Below are positions 45,068 through 55,547 of a stretch of 64,000 nt of DNA, one piece after another. The translations under genes and the position numbers were made by a program. Source of the stretch: Syntrophus gentianae (lineage in GTDB: Bacteria > Desulfobacterota > Syntrophia > Syntrophales > Syntrophaceae). How positions within the stretch are numbered: position 1 is the stretch's first letter; each line of letters begins with the position of its first letter. The notes below the pieces were generated by a model. That model was not told the DNA's origin and ran no database searches. It saw only the letters and a list, made by a program, of their open reading frames with translations. Where the stretch lies: positions 124,001 through 188,000 of the forward strand of contig NZ_FOBS01000001.1 of assembly GCF_900109885.1 (NCBI RefSeq). Reading direction: 5' to 3'.

Positions 45068-46021
45068 TCAGGTACGATCGGAAAAAACCCTCATAATTTT
45101 TACAACCGGCTGTCCCGCGTCGGCATCAGAAAACTCATCCGACGCACAGAGTATCCTGGCCACCGCGACCAGCCCCCCATTGGGAGTGAGAAACCTTACC
45201 ATATCTCCACCCGCAAGGGAAGGAATATGATAATTCCGGAGGCTGTTTCCATCAGGCTGGCACCCTTCCCGGATTTTTCCCGCCAGTTCGCCGCCAATCA
45301 CGATGGCAGCCATTTGCTGCAGACTTTCGCTCAGGGGAATCAACCTGGCCGTCAGGATTTCCCTACGCTCTTTTCCGGAAGTTTCTTCCAGCGAAACAGC
45401 CGCATCGAGAGTAAAACAGCCGCTCCGTAACCTCCTTAACGCGGCGAGACACCCTCCACAACCCAGGCGATCTCCTAAATCGGCACAGAGGGTGCGGATG
45501 TAGGTCCCTTTTGAACAGGCTACCCGAAACGTGACATAGGGAAGGGCAATCTCCTCCAGAATCGAAGAATATACCCTTACAGCCCGAGGAGGGAGGGAGA
45601 TGTCAATTCCCTTCCTTGCCCAGGAATAAAGCGGTTTTCCCTTATACTTGACGGCGGAATACCGGGGAGGCGCCTGGCTGATCTCACCGGTAAAATAGTT
45701 CAGGGCCTCCCGGATCCGGTCCTCATTCACGTCCGGCTCCTGACGGCCTGTAACCTGCCCTTCGATGTCCATGGTATCCGTTGTAATCCCCAACAGCATC
45801 GTGGCACGGTATTCTTTATCATCCAGGGCAAGAAACTGAACCAGCTTGGTTGCCTCGTTCAGGCAGATGGGAAGCACTCCCGTGGCCAGCGGATCAAGTG
45901 TCCCGGAATGCCCGGCTTTCCGGACTCCCAGAATCCGTCTGACCTCCGAAACGGCCTGCTGCGAGGTCTTTCCCGGCGACTTATCCACGATCAGGATGCC
46001 ATCCATAAGCCTAAAAGCCAT
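45068..46021 (-). CDS. truB: tRNA pseudouridine(55) synthase
   Basis: TruB makes pseudouridine at position 55 of tRNA. The 317-residue protein has the family's N-terminal MDGILIVDKSPGKTSQQAV, the catalytic Asp in GHSGTLDPLATGVLP, YRATMLLGITTDTMD and the ISQAPPRYSAVKYKGKPLY block. A C-terminal PUA-like domain covers about residues 245-317 (GGDMVRFLTPNGGLVAVA). Its start overlaps the nrnA end by 11 bp. Confidence 0.96.
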   Translation of the reverse strand: MAFRLMDGILIVDKSPGKTSQQAVSEVRRILGVRKAGHSGTLDPLATGVLPICLNEATKLVQFLALDDKEYRATMLLGITTDTMDIEGQVTGRQEPDVNEDRIREALNYFTGEISQAPPRYSAVKYKGKPLYSWARKGIDISLPPRAVRVYSSILEEIALPYVTFRVACSKGTYIRTLCADLGDRLGCGGCLAALRRLRSGCFTLDAAVSLEETSGKERREILTARLIPLSESLQQMAAIVIGGELAGKIREGCQPDGNSLRNYHIPSLAGGDMVRFLTPNGGLVAVARILCASDEFSDADAGQPVVKIMRVFSDRT

Positions 46022-46970
46022 CCCGAATCACGTCCAGAACCCGAGACCGGACCGTTTCAAAGTCTCCATGAATCCTGCAGGCGGATGCGTTTCGATGCCC
46101 ACCGCCGTCAAAAGCGCGGGCCACCCGCTCCACATCGACCTTCCCCTTGGAACGGAAGCTGACCTTGAAAGGCCCATTATTCTGTTCACTGAACAGGGCC
46201 GAGACCTCCACGCCGGAAATCGACCGGGGAAGGTCAACAAAGCCTTCGGTATGTTCCGGAACAGCGCCCACGGTCTGCATGTCTTTTTGCCAGACCACCA
46301 TGAACCCGAACCGTCCTTCCAGATCGAAGGTCAATGTTTCCAGAGCCTTGGCCAGCAACCGAATTTTAGCCAGAGGGTTGTTCTCGTATATATTTTCTGA
46401 TATTTCCTGGGGGTTCGCACCCCATCCGACCAGATTCCCCGCGGCAAGCAATGTTTCCTTACCGGTGCTTCCATAATGGAACCCGCCCGTATCGGTTAAA
46501 AGGGCCGCATAAAGATTGGTCGCGATCTCTCGGGAAACGGCACACCCCATCCGGGAAATCAAGCGATAGATCAATTCTCCCGCTGAACTCGCCCGGGGAT
46601 CGACATAGGAAAGCTCACAAAATTTCGTATTGGAGATATGGTGGTCAATATTGACGAGCGTTCCGATACGGGCAATCTGCTCAGCCCCCTTGCCCACCCG
46701 GCTCAGATCACTGCAATCCACGATAAACGCCGCATCATACCGACCGGCAATATCCGCGGGGAGATTCTGGCGGATATCCTGGCTGCCGGGCAGAAAGCGA
46801 TAATTCTCCGGAGTTGCGTCCTGGTTGTAAATATCCGCCTCTTTCCCCATTTGCCGGAACAGGGCATAAAGAGCCAGTTCCGACCCCACGGCGTCTCCAT
46901 CCAGCCTTTCGTGGGTCGAGATCAGAAAGGTTTTGGAACGCTCGATAATCTCAAGAATCCGATCTATCAT
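46011..46970 (-). CDS. DHH-family phosphoesterase (NrnA-type oligoribonuclease/pAp phosphatase)
   Basis: The protein matches NrnA, which degrades short RNA oligonucleotides and pAp. DHH-domain motifs are ISTHERLDGDAVGSELAL, AAFIVDCSDLSRVG and LVNIDHHISNTKF; the DHHA1 domain ends with DGGGHRNASACRI. In the first motif the usual His-Asp-xx-Asp has Asp-Gly-Asp, as expected. I start at ATG 46970, because the residues upstream overlap rbfA and look unlike the family; the length is then 319, as usual. It sits between rbfA and truB, a common order. Confidence 0.9.
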   Translation of the reverse strand: MIDRILEIIERSKTFLISTHERLDGDAVGSELALYALFRQMGKEADIYNQDATPENYRFLPGSQDIRQNLPADIAGRYDAAFIVDCSDLSRVGKGAEQIARIGTLVNIDHHISNTKFCELSYVDPRASSAGELIYRLISRMGCAVSREIATNLYAALLTDTGGFHYGSTGKETLLAAGNLVGWGANPQEISENIYENNPLAKIRLLAKALETLTFDLEGRFGFMVVWQKDMQTVGAVPEHTEGFVDLPRSISGVEVSALFSEQNNGPFKVSFRSKGKVDVERVARAFDGGGHRNASACRIHGDFETVRSRVLDVIRDGF

Positions 46971-47322
46971 TCTCTTCTTCTCTGTTAATCTCACTGATGA
47001 GCCGATCAATCCGGCTCCCGTAGGCAAAGGAGGTATCCTGTTTGAAGATCAGATCCGGCACATAGCGCAGCTTCAATCTCGTACCCAGTTCCCTTTTGAT
47101 GAAGCCGCTGGCCTTCTGCAGACTCTCAAGGGTCTCCGGACGGCAGACATCCTCGCCCAGTTCGACGAAATAAATCCAAGCAGTGCGCAGGTCATCGCTC
47201 ATCTTGACCCCGGTGACCGTCAGCCGACTGACCCGGGGATCACGAATCCGCTTCAGCAGAATATCCGCAAGCTCCACTTTCACCAGATCCGCAACCCGAT
47301 CCGCTCTCTTAAACTGCGACAT
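46951..47322 (-). CDS. rbfA: Ribosome-binding factor A
   Basis: RbfA helps mature the 30S subunit and acts on the 16S rRNA 5' helix. The 123-residue KH-like protein has RADRVADLVKVELADILLKR at the start, DPRVSRLTVTGVKMSDDLRTAWIYF-type sequence in the middle and the motif ASGFIKRELGTRLKLRYVPDL. It overlaps the nrnA start by 20 bp and lies 67 bp after the YlxP-like gene. Confidence 0.94.
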   Translation of the reverse strand: MSQFKRADRVADLVKVELADILLKRIRDPRVSRLTVTGVKMSDDLRTAWIYFVELGEDVCRPETLESLQKASGFIKRELGTRLKLRYVPDLIFKQDTSFAYGSRIDRLISEINREEENDRSDS

Positions 47323-47389
47323 CTTTATCCTCAGACCACCTTTTTAAATTAAGATCTCCCCGGACTCCGAAGCCGGCCAAAGATGCCCC

Positions 47390-47728
47390 CTATTCCAGTC
47401 CATATTTACCGGCGGAATCGTCAACATGCGGCATGGCGTCCGATAGGGAAACAATTTCGATCCTGCTGTCCAGGATTTCGGCCAGCTGAAGATCCTCAAT
47501 AAAAGAAAGGATGTGGTCAACCTTTCCATTTATGTAGCGCGTATCGTTCCCCACGACGCAAAATCCGACTTTTGCCCGCTTCCAGGAGTCGTTTTCGCCG
47601 ATTTCAGCAATGGAAACATTGAAGGCATTCCGGGTCCGCTGAAGGATCCGCTTCAAGACCCCCCTTTTTTCCTTCAAAGATCGACTCTCGACAATCCACA
47701 GTTCAATCAGCCCAGATCCAACGACCAT
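47390..47728 (-). CDS. YlxP-like DUF503 protein
   Basis: The 112-residue protein has the DUF503 signature: LIELWIVESRSLKEKRGVLK followed by NVSIAEIGENDSWKRAKVGF. It lies between infB and rbfA, the position typical of ylxP in many bacteria. Structural studies describe a ferredoxin-like fold and link it to 30S biogenesis, though its biochemical role is not firmly known. The gap to infB is 91 bp, with no clear signal in it. Confidence 0.9.
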   Translation of the reverse strand: MVVGSGLIELWIVESRSLKEKRGVLKRILQRTRNAFNVSIAEIGENDSWKRAKVGFCVVGNDTRYINGKVDHILSFIEDLQLAEILDSRIEIVSLSDAMPHVDDSAGKYGLE

Positions 47729-47819
47729 CGCAAAACCTGCCCTTCGGCATCCCTCCTGTATCGCAGCGGTGTTTCTCCCCGAACCAAAGAACTTCTTCTA
47801 ACCCGGGATTTCCAGCTGA

Positions 47820-50582
47820 TTACAGCTTACGCTCCACTTTTTCACTGACATAGGCTTCAATCTGGTCACCCACCCGGAGATCATTGAACCCATCGATGCC
47901 GATTCCGCACTCAAAACCTGCCAGGACCTCCTTGACATCATCCTTGAACCGCCTCAGGGAAGCGATCTTCCCATCAAAAACGGTCACACCGTCCCGAACC
48001 AGTTTGACATTGGCCTTTCGAATCACTTTACCGTCCAACACAAAGCTGCCCGCCACGGTGCCCACTTTGGGAACCCGGAAGAGATCCCGAACTTCGGCGC
48101 GTCCCAGGACGACTTCCTTGTATTCCGGCTCCAGAAGCCCCTCCATGGCCGCCCGGACATCGGCAATCACATTGTAAATGATATCGTAGAGTTTGATGTC
48201 AACGCCTTCCGTCTCCGCCAGTTCTACCACCCGGGCATCAGGGCGGACATTGAAGCCGAGGATGATGGCATTGGACGCCGACGCCAGCATGACATCCGTT
48301 TCCGTGATCGCGCCGGTGGAACCATGAATCACCTTCAGCTTGATATCTTCGGTGCTCAGTTTGGTCAGGGCGTCCGCCAGGGCTTCGAGCGATCCCTGCA
48401 CATCCGCCCGGAGGATGACGTTCAGCTCCTTCACGCCTTCCTTCATCTTTTCATACAACTGCTCCAGGGTGATCTTCGAGGTCGCGGAAAGCTCCCTTTC
48501 CCGCTCTTTCCGCATCCAGTATTCCCCGATGCTGCGGGCCTTCTTTTCATCCTCTACGGCATTGAATTCCGCACTGGCCTGGGGGACCCGGGAAAAACCG
48601 ATCACCTCGACGGGAGTGGCCGGTCCGGCCTCCTTGATCCGCCGTCCCTGGTCATCATTCAGGGCCCGGACACGTCCGTACTCCGTTTTGCTGACGAAGG
48701 CATCCCCCTCGTGAAGGGTTCCTTCCTGGATCAGAACCGTGGCCACCGGGCCGCGTCCGCGGTCCAGCCGGGCCTCGATCACCACCCCTCGGGCCGGCCG
48801 ATCCGGATCGGCCTTCAGCTCCAGGATATCCGCCTGGAGCAGGATAAGCTCCAGTAGCTCCTCGATGCCGATTTTCTGTTTCGCCGATACCTCGCTGAAG
48901 ATGGTCTCTCCACCCCACTCTTCCGGAACAAGGCCGTATTCCGTCAACGCCTGCCTGATCCTTCCCGGATCGGCCTCCGGCTTGTCTATTTTATTGATGG
49001 CCACAATGATGGGCACCCCGGCAACTTTGGAGTGATTGATCGCTTCCTTGGTCTGATCCATCACCCCGTCGTCGGCCGCGACAACCAGCACCACGATATC
49101 CGTCACCTGAGCGCCTCGAGCGCGCATGGCCGTAAAGGCTTCATGTCCCGGCGTGTCGAGGAAGACGATTTCCCGCCCCTTGAGATTCACATGGTAGGCG
49201 CCGATAGCCTGGGTGATGCCCCCCGCCTCTCCCTCCGTAACCCGCGTTTTCCGGATGGCATCAAGCAGCGAGGTCTTCCCGTGATCCACGTGCCCCATGA
49301 TTGTCACCACGGGCGCCCGGGGTTTGAGATTTTCGACAACGGATTCGACTTTGAACATGGACTCGTCATACTCCATCCCGGCCTGTTCCACCTGATAATC
49401 AAACTCCGTGGCAATGAGCGTCGCGGCATCAAAGTCAATCGACTGGTTGATGGTCGCCATCAATCCCATCCGCATCAGCTTGTTGATGACTTCATTCGCC
49501 TTGACCCCCATTTTCTTGGCCAGATCCCCTACGGTAATCGCCTCACCGACCCGGATTCTTCTTTTGATCGCCTTGGGAACGGTGATCTCCGTCTTCTTCA
49601 TCTTGACAGGCGCCGCTTTTTTCTCTTCTTTCCAACGACCCGGTTTGGCGCCCCGTTCGACAGTTTCTTCTTCCAGGACCTTGCGGAAGTCCTTCTTTTC
49701 GGGAGCTTTACGAAGAGTGATCTTCTTTTTGGCAGGAGGCTGCTCCCGCACCGGCACTTCATCGGGAGTTTTTATTTTTTTCTTCGCCTTCTCTCCCTCA
49801 ACCTTCGGGGCTTCCCTTCCTGGAGGCGCAGCCGGCCTGGGAATACCGCCAATCTCAGGTTTTTTGACCGCCTCCCGTTGCGGCGCCTGCCTTGCCGGAG
49901 CTCCGCCTCCGGAAGGAGGACGCGATAACGGCGGCCTGACTTCTCTTCTACCCGGTTGTATTTTTCCTGCCTCTCTGGCAACCGTTCCAGCCGCTTCCAC
50001 CCTGACCGGCGCCTTTTCCCCTGCCGGGACAACCTTTGGCGCGACAGGAGCTTTTTCCGGTTCCGGAACAATAGGCTCTCTCTTAGCTTCTTCCTTGATT
50101 TTCTCCGGAATTTCGACCTTTTCTTCTTTGGAAATTTCAGGAACGGATGGAGCAACGGGTTCTTTCGAGGGGATCACTGGGGTTGGCAGGGGTTTTTTTA
50201 CAGCCGGTGCAGGTTCCTTCTCATGAAGAACCGGCTTGGCTTCGACAACTTCAACGGGCTTCGCCTCTTCCGGAGGAGCAGGTTTCTCCGGCGCTTCAAC
50301 CTGGAGCTCTTTTTCCGTCTCTACAGGGGGCATTTCGGCAATTTCTTCTTCCTGGGAAACGGGAACAGCTCTCCTTCGAATGACGGTCGTCTTGATTCGT
50401 TCCTCGACCATCTCCTTGGAACCCCGGGCGTGAAATTCCTTTGTAACGCGATCCACTTCGTTGTCTTCCAGCGTTCCCGAGTGGGACTTCACGGTGATAC
50501 CGAGTTTCTCCAACCGAGAGATAAGCTCCTTATTGTCGATACCCAGCTCCCGGGCCAACTCGTAAACCCTCTTTTTTGACAT
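47820..50582 (-). CDS. infB: Translation initiation factor IF-2
   Basis: IF-2 brings initiator tRNA to the 30S subunit. Domains in order are an N-terminal IF2_N ([19 protein letters not shown]), a long linker of about 250 residues very rich in Pro, Glu, Lys and Ala, a second IF2_N ([19 protein letters not shown]), the G domain ([37 protein letters not shown]), then the beta-barrel and tRNA-binding C-terminal domains. I start at ATG 50582 rather than TTG 50597, since [10 protein letters not shown] is the usual beginning. The length is 920 residues. It follows nusA on the same strand. Confidence 0.96.
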   Translation of the reverse strand: MSKKRVYELARELGIDNKELISRLEKLGITVKSHSGTLEDNEVDRVTKEFHARGSKEMVEERIKTTVIRRRAVPVSQEEEIAEMPPVETEKELQVEAPEKPAPPEEAKPVEVVEAKPVLHEKEPAPAVKKPLPTPVIPSKEPVAPSVPEISKEEKVEIPEKIKEEAKREPIVPEPEKAPVAPKVVPAGEKAPVRVEAAGTVAREAGKIQPGRREVRPPLSRPPSGGGAPARQAPQREAVKKPEIGGIPRPAAPPGREAPKVEGEKAKKKIKTPDEVPVREQPPAKKKITLRKAPEKKDFRKVLEEETVERGAKPGRWKEEKKAAPVKMKKTEITVPKAIKRRIRVGEAITVGDLAKKMGVKANEVINKLMRMGLMATINQSIDFDAATLIATEFDYQVEQAGMEYDESMFKVESVVENLKPRAPVVTIMGHVDHGKTSLLDAIRKTRVTEGEAGGITQAIGAYHVNLKGREIVFLDTPGHEAFTAMRARGAQVTDIVVLVVAADDGVMDQTKEAINHSKVAGVPIIVAINKIDKPEADPGRIRQALTEYGLVPEEWGGETIFSEVSAKQKIGIEELLELILLQADILELKADPDRPARGVVIEARLDRGRGPVATVLIQEGTLHEGDAFVSKTEYGRVRALNDDQGRRIKEAGPATPVEVIGFSRVPQASAEFNAVEDEKKARSIGEYWMRKERERELSATSKITLEQLYEKMKEGVKELNVILRADVQGSLEALADALTKLSTEDIKLKVIHGSTGAITETDVMLASASNAIILGFNVRPDARVVELAETEGVDIKLYDIIYNVIADVRAAMEGLLEPEYKEVVLGRAEVRDLFRVPKVGTVAGSFVLDGKVIRKANVKLVRDGVTVFDGKIASLRRFKDDVKEVLAGFECGIGIDGFNDLRVGDQIEAYVSEKVERKL

Positions 50583-50644
50583 GCTTGAAACCCCCAACGC
50601 TTCTATTTTTTTACTCCGCTGCCTTTTTAATGACTCTCAATTCC

Positions 50645-51907
50645 TCAGGATTCCCTCGGGGCTGCGACCTCTTCATCGATAATCCTGCCTGCCTCCTCAA
50701 TCCAGAGCTGCACCGTTGCATCGCCTACCCCCGTAAGGGACGACAGCATCTCTCGATCTGCCGAAGCGATCATTGCCACACTCTTGATTCCCTTGTTGAA
50801 GAGCAGTTCAGCGGTCGCCTCTTCCATCTCGGAAATCTTCAGAAGGGCCGAATAACCGGGACTTTCTTTCTGGGCATCAGCCGATTCACTTTTCACGTCG
50901 ATTTTCCATCCCGTCAATTTCACGGCCAGACGCACATTCTGCCCATTTTTCCCGATAGCAAGAGACAACTGATCATCCGGGACCACCACCTCCATGGCAT
51001 GATTCGCCTCGTCCATGACCACGTGACCCACTTTCGCCGGTGAAAGGGCGCTGCTGACAAACTGTGAGGCATCGTCGGAATAGGGAATGATATCGATCTT
51101 TTCTCCCCGCAGTTCCTGAACAACGCTCTGGACACGTGCCCCGCGCATGCCGACGCAGGCCCCGACGGGATCGATGTCCTTGTCCTTTGTCCTTACGGCA
51201 ATCTTCGCCCGTTTGCCCGGTTCCCGGGAGACATTGATGACATCAATCAATCCTTCGTCAATCTCCGGGACTTCCACTTCGAAAAGCGCTCTCAGAAAAT
51301 TGGGATGCGTCCGGGAAAGAAGAATCTGCGGTCCCTTGGAAACCTTTTTTACATCATAGATGTAACTGCGGATACGGTCTCCCCGTTTGTAAGACTCCCG
51401 GTGAATCTGTTCGGATACGGGAATCACCCCTTCCGCCCTGCCCAGATTGACAATGATGCTCCCTGCTTCGAAACGCTGAACAAAACCGTTGACCAGTTCG
51501 CCCTTGCGATCTTTGTACTCATCATAGACATTGTCCCGCTCGGCGTCCTTCACCCTCTGCACGATGATCTGCTTGGCGGTCTGAACGGCAATGCGGCCGA
51601 AGGTGCTTGTGTCGATCTTCATCCCCAGACTGTCCCCCAGCTCCGCCTCCTCATCAAGATCCCGGTGGGCCATCTCAATGGAAATCTGCATATCCGGATC
51701 CGTAACCTTCTCCACCACCGTCTTAAACTGGAAGACTTCGATCTCGCCCACATCTTCGTTGTAATGAGCTTCAATATCCACGTGGGGCCCGAGTTTCTTG
51801 CGCGCTGCCGTCAGCATCGCCGTTTCAAGGGCCTCGATGATGATCCCTTTATCCAGTCCTCTATCCTTACCCATCTGTTCGATCAGACGTTTAAGTTCCG
51901 GAACCAT
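50645..51907 (-). CDS. nusA: Transcription termination/antitermination protein NusA
   Basis: NusA binds RNA polymerase and modulates pausing and termination. The N-terminal domain starts VPELKRLIEQMGKDRGLDKG, followed by S1 (KGELVNGFVQRFEAGSIIV), KH1 (PVGACVGMRGARVQSVVQEL) and KH2 (LAIGKNGQNVRLAVKLTGW). It ends with one helix-hairpin-helix-like segment (LSSLTGVGDATVQLWIEEA) and lacks the longer acidic repeats of E. coli NusA. I place the start at ATG 51907, with GGAGG 9 bp upstream; the open frame to 51979 adds 24 unlikely residues. Located between rimP and infB. Confidence 0.96.
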   Translation of the reverse strand: MVPELKRLIEQMGKDRGLDKGIIIEALETAMLTAARKKLGPHVDIEAHYNEDVGEIEVFQFKTVVEKVTDPDMQISIEMAHRDLDEEAELGDSLGMKIDTSTFGRIAVQTAKQIIVQRVKDAERDNVYDEYKDRKGELVNGFVQRFEAGSIIVNLGRAEGVIPVSEQIHRESYKRGDRIRSYIYDVKKVSKGPQILLSRTHPNFLRALFEVEVPEIDEGLIDVINVSREPGKRAKIAVRTKDKDIDPVGACVGMRGARVQSVVQELRGEKIDIIPYSDDASQFVSSALSPAKVGHVVMDEANHAMEVVVPDDQLSLAIGKNGQNVRLAVKLTGWKIDVKSESADAQKESPGYSALLKISEMEEATAELLFNKGIKSVAMIASADREMLSSLTGVGDATVQLWIEEAGRIIDEEVAAPRES

Positions 51908-52085
51908 GAAATTTTCCTCCACCTCTCTATTTAAAACGCTTTTTACGGCCACCTTTCCCGGTAGCAGAGAGCGCAACACGAACGGTTATTCATGCAAGTT
52001 TAAATTTTAATTGATCCGCCCTGACGCCTTATCAGCCGATGGACCGGCAGCGCCGCCTTTGCCGCTTGCCCCAACCGGAAGAATC

Positions 52086-52571
52086 TCAATCGAACCGATA
52101 GACCAGATTCGCTTTGACAACCAGATCCCTCGGGACATGGTAAAGTTTGGAAGCCACCTCGATCACCAGCATCTTCCGGCCCTCCTCTTCCCGGAACGCC
52201 ACCAGCCTTCCCCGGAAATGGCGGATGCCCTCCACCTTCTCTTCCAGCCGGACGCTCACATCACACCCCTGAAAACGGATAAAATCCTTGTCCCGGACAA
52301 GGGGTCGATCCAGACCGGGCGACGACACCTCCAGGGTATACGGACCCGGAGGGAGATCATGAACATCCAGGATATCACCGAGTTGATTGCTGATCCCGGA
52401 ACAATCGTCCAGGGTAACCCCGCCGTCCCGATCCATATAAATCCGAATCAGCCACCGGGTCTTCATTCGCAGACACTCGACCTGGATCAGTTCGAGGCCT
52501 TCAGACTCCAGCACCGGCTCAGCCAGATGCCAGATGTCCTCCCGAAGTTTTTTTCCATATTCACTGACCAT
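52086..52571 (-). CDS. rimP: Ribosome maturation factor RimP
   Basis: RimP is needed for 30S maturation. The family motifs are LESEGLELIQVECLR, RIYMDRDGGVTLDDC, the near-invariant LEVSSPGLDRPL, and a C-terminal SH3-like domain (GRLVAFREEEGRKMLVIE). I start at ATG 52571 by family length (161 residues), although only a weak ribosome binding site is seen; the open frame to 52604 reaches the edge of the 114-bp repeat. Order rimP-nusA-infB is universal in bacteria. Confidence 0.93.
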   Translation of the reverse strand: MVSEYGKKLREDIWHLAEPVLESEGLELIQVECLRMKTRWLIRIYMDRDGGVTLDDCSGISNQLGDILDVHDLPPGPYTLEVSSPGLDRPLVRDKDFIRFQGCDVSVRLEEKVEGIRHFRGRLVAFREEEGRKMLVIEVASKLYHVPRDLVVKANLVYRFD

Positions 52572-52603
52572 ATGTCCGATCGAAAGATGCTGCTCTAATA
52601 CCA

Positions 52604-52717
52604 AGCTGCCTTCATTCGGCTAACTGCGTTGGCTTCGTCGTCGGCTCCTCGGCGCATCATTCATACGACTGCGTCGCCTCCTCCTTGCCGCCTTGTTATC
52701 CTTTTGAATGCAACTCG
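52604..52717. repeat. 114-bp dispersed repeat, copy 2
   Basis: This is the second copy of the element at 14815-14928, about 91% identical and in the same orientation. Here it lies between the tRNA-Gly terminator and rimP, directly upstream of the rimP start region. Being transcribed in front of rimP-nusA-infB, it may form part of that operon's leader or carry its promoter. Confidence 0.8.
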
Positions 52718-52740
52718 GTATGAAGGAGAGCCGCATAAAA

Positions 52741-52764
52741 CAAAAAAGTGGGCGACAGCCCACT
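52741..52764 (-). terminator. Rho-independent terminator after tRNA-Gly
   Basis: A perfect 7-bp stem (AGTGGGC, 52747-52753, with GCCCACT, 52758-52764) has a 4-base loop. In the leftward direction it is followed by six T residues. It lies about 100 bp downstream of the tRNA-Gly gene and should end that transcript before rimP. Confidence 0.8.
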
Positions 52765-52864
52765 CTAGAAGATCCAACAACGATTTACGAAGGTTCCCAA
52801 ACAACACCGCGGCAACAGACACACCTGCTTTCTCCGACATTTCACATCACCCAAAGGGAAATAT

Positions 52865-52941
<77 letters not shown>

Positions 52942-52992
52942 CTAGAAAATCGAGGAAAAAGCTTGCCTATCTTATTCAAGAGGATGCTTTTG

Positions 52993-54291
52993 TCAAGGAT
53001 TTTTTCCAGTTAATCTCAAGGAAATTGAATTTCCATGGGCGTCAAGACCCTCCAGATGGGCAAAGCGGGCTGCCTGCGGCCCGACTTCCTCAAGCGCCTC
53101 CCGGCTGAAAGAAAGGACGCTGATCCGTTTCACAAAATCATAGACTCCCAGAGCCGAGGAAAATCGGGCGGTTCCTCCCGTGGGAAGGACATGATTGGGT
53201 CCGGCGATATAGTCCCCAAGCGCCTCTGGGGTATAATGACCCAGGAAGACCGCACCGGCATGCCGAATGCCCTCCAGCAGAGTCCAGGGATCTGCCACCA
53301 TCAGTTCGAGATGCTCCGGGGCGAAGCGATTGGCCACCGCCACGGCTTGCTCAAGATCCTCCGTAACCAGGATGGCTCCAAAAGCCTCGAGGGATCGCTC
53401 GGCAATCACCCGCCGGGGCAGGCGCTTCAATTGCCGCTCCACTTCCGCAGATACGGCCCGGGCCAGGGCTTCATCCGGCGTCAACAGGATGGCGCTGGCC
53501 ATTTCATCATGCTCCGCCTGAGACAGGAGATCCGCGGCAATCAGGTCAGGTTGCGCCGAGCCGTCCGCAATGATCAGAATTTCACTGGGCCCGGCAATCA
53601 TGTCAATGGAAACCTGGCCGAAAACCATTTTTTTTGCCGCGGCCACATAGGCGTTTCCCGGTCCGACGATCTTGTCCACCCGGGGAATCGTTTCCGTACC
53701 ATAAGCCAGGGCGGCCACAGCCTGAGCGCCCCCGATCTTGAAGATGCGATCGATGCCGCACAGTTTCGCCGCCGCCGCAATCAGGGGCTGGACCTGCCCT
53801 CCCTTGGAGGGGTTGACCAGAAGAATTTCCTGAACACCGGCAATCTTTGCCGGGATAGCCGCCATGAGTACGGTGGAAGGATAGGAAGCCAATCCCCCCG
53901 GCGCGTAAATTCCCACCCGCTCTAAAGGGAGTATCCGCTGGCCGAGGGTGGCGCCGGGTTTCTCGGATACGGTCCAGCTTTCGGCAATCTGGTGACGATG
54001 AAAGGATTCGATCCGCTGCGCCGCCTGTCGCAAAATGGCCAGATCCGAGGCTTCGACCCGGGCAGCCGCCTTTTCCAGTTCGTTCTCTGAAACGGCCACG
54101 GTTTCCGCCGTCAGGACGTAGCCGTCCAGCCGCTCGGTGCATTCAAAAAGGGCCGCGTCCCCCCTCCGGGCCACATCATCGACAATCTCCTTGACCACCC
54201 TCCAGAGATCTTCATCAAAAACCCGACCCCGCCCGGTAATCCGGCGAAACAGGGCCTCAAAATCCGAATCCATTGTTTTTGCAATCTTCAT
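52993..54291 (-). CDS. hisD: Histidinol dehydrogenase
   Basis: HisD catalyses the last two steps of histidine biosynthesis, oxidising histidinol to histidine with NAD. The 432-residue protein shows [79 protein letters not shown] and the C-terminal [18 protein letters not shown] with zinc and substrate residues. Its ATG overlaps the murA stop by 4 bp (ATGA). No other his gene is in the window. Confidence 0.97.
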   Translation of the reverse strand: MKIAKTMDSDFEALFRRITGRGRVFDEDLWRVVKEIVDDVARRGDAALFECTERLDGYVLTAETVAVSENELEKAAARVEASDLAILRQAAQRIESFHRHQIAESWTVSEKPGATLGQRILPLERVGIYAPGGLASYPSTVLMAAIPAKIAGVQEILLVNPSKGGQVQPLIAAAAKLCGIDRIFKIGGAQAVAALAYGTETIPRVDKIVGPGNAYVAAAKKMVFGQVSIDMIAGPSEILIIADGSAQPDLIAADLLSQAEHDEMASAILLTPDEALARAVSAEVERQLKRLPRRVIAERSLEAFGAILVTEDLEQAVAVANRFAPEHLELMVADPWTLLEGIRHAGAVFLGHYTPEALGDYIAGPNHVLPTGGTARFSSALGVYDFVKRISVLSFSREALEEVGPQAARFAHLEGLDAHGNSISLRLTGKNP

Positions 54292-55547
54292 GATGACCCC
54301 GATACTCTCCGAATGCCGGCGCCCAGGGCCGAAAATTTCTTTTCGATATCCTGATAGCCCCGGTCAAGGTGATACACCCGCGACAACTCCGTTGTTCCCC
54401 GGGCCGCCAGGGCAGCCAGGATCAGGGAGGCCGACGCCCGGAGATCCGTGGCCATGACCGGGGCGCCCTTCAGGGCGCTCACCCCTTTGACAATGGCGCT
54501 GTGCCCCTGAATGTGGATGTCGGCGCCCATGCGCATCAGCTCTCCCACGTGCATAAACCGATTTTCAAAGACCGTTTCCGTAATGACGCTGAGCCCCTCG
54601 GCCACGGCCATCATGGACATCATCTGCGCCTGCAGATCCGTCGGAAACCCCGGATGCGGCAGGGTCTTGATGTCCACGCTTCGAATTTTTCCATTGCCCG
54701 CGGCCCGCACTCCCCCATCGACCGGCTCGACGATCATGCCCGCATCTCTCAGCTTCTCGACAAGGGCGCAGAGATGAATCGGGTTACAGTCCATCACCCG
54801 AATGTCCCCCCCGGTAATCCCCGCCGCGATCATATAGGTGCCCGCTTCGATCCGGTCCGGAATGACTTCGGCCTCTACGGAATGGAGACGTTCCACCCCC
54901 TCGATGCGGATTTCATCCGTTCCGGCTCCGGAAATCCTGGCGCCCATTCCGTTCAGGACCTCAGCCAGATTGACGATTTCCGGCTCACGGGCCGCATTCT
55001 TCAAGAGGGTGACTCCGTCGGCCAGCGTCGCGGCCATCATGATGTTCTCCGTGCCCCCGACTGTCGGGATGTCAAAGTAAATGGGCGCTCCCTTCAGCCT
55101 TTTCGCCCTGGCCTCCACATAGCCGTCCGTCAGCGCCACCTCCGCCCCCATCTCCTGGAGGGCCTTGATATGGAGGTTGACGGGTCTGGCCCCGATGGCG
55201 CAACCGCCGGGCAGGGACACGCGGGCGATTCCGAGGCGGGCCACCAGGGGACCCAGGACCAGGATGGAGGCCCGCATCGTTTTCACAAGGTCATAGGACG
55301 CTTCAATATTCGAAATCTCGCTGGCGTTGAGGCGGACGGTTCCCGAGGTTCCTTCAATGACCACACCGAGACTCTGAAGGAGTTTTCTCGTGGTCCGGAT
55401 GTCCATCAGGTCCGGTATATTGGAGAAGGTGTTCCAGCCTTCCGTCAGGAGGGACGCGGCCATGATGGGAAGCGCGGCATTCTTGGCCCCGCTGACCCGA
55501 ACCTCTCCCGTCAGCGGTCTTCCCCCTTCAATGATGATTTTATCCAC
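54288..55547 (-). CDS. murA: UDP-N-acetylglucosamine 1-carboxyvinyltransferase
   Basis: MurA adds enolpyruvate to UDP-GlcNAc, the first committed step of peptidoglycan synthesis and the target of fosfomycin. The fosfomycin-sensitive active-site Cys is present in [15 protein letters not shown]. Other blocks are [17 protein letters not shown] at the N terminus and [14 protein letters not shown] near residue 300. I start at GTG 55547, with GAGG 6 bp upstream; this gives 419 residues, the normal length, and an 8-bp overlap with prmC. The frame open to 55595 would add 16 atypical residues. Confidence 0.97.
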   Translation of the reverse strand: MDKIIIEGGRPLTGEVRVSGAKNAALPIMAASLLTEGWNTFSNIPDLMDIRTTRKLLQSLGVVIEGTSGTVRLNASEISNIEASYDLVKTMRASILVLGPLVARLGIARVSLPGGCAIGARPVNLHIKALQEMGAEVALTDGYVEARAKRLKGAPIYFDIPTVGGTENIMMAATLADGVTLLKNAAREPEIVNLAEVLNGMGARISGAGTDEIRIEGVERLHSVEAEVIPDRIEAGTYMIAAGITGGDIRVMDCNPIHLCALVEKLRDAGMIVEPVDGGVRAAGNGKIRSVDIKTLPHPGFPTDLQAQMMSMMAVAEGLSVITETVFENRFMHVGELMRMGADIHIQGHSAIVKGVSALKGAPVMATDLRASASLILAALAARGTTELSRVYHLDRGYQDIEKKFSALGAGIRRVSGSS

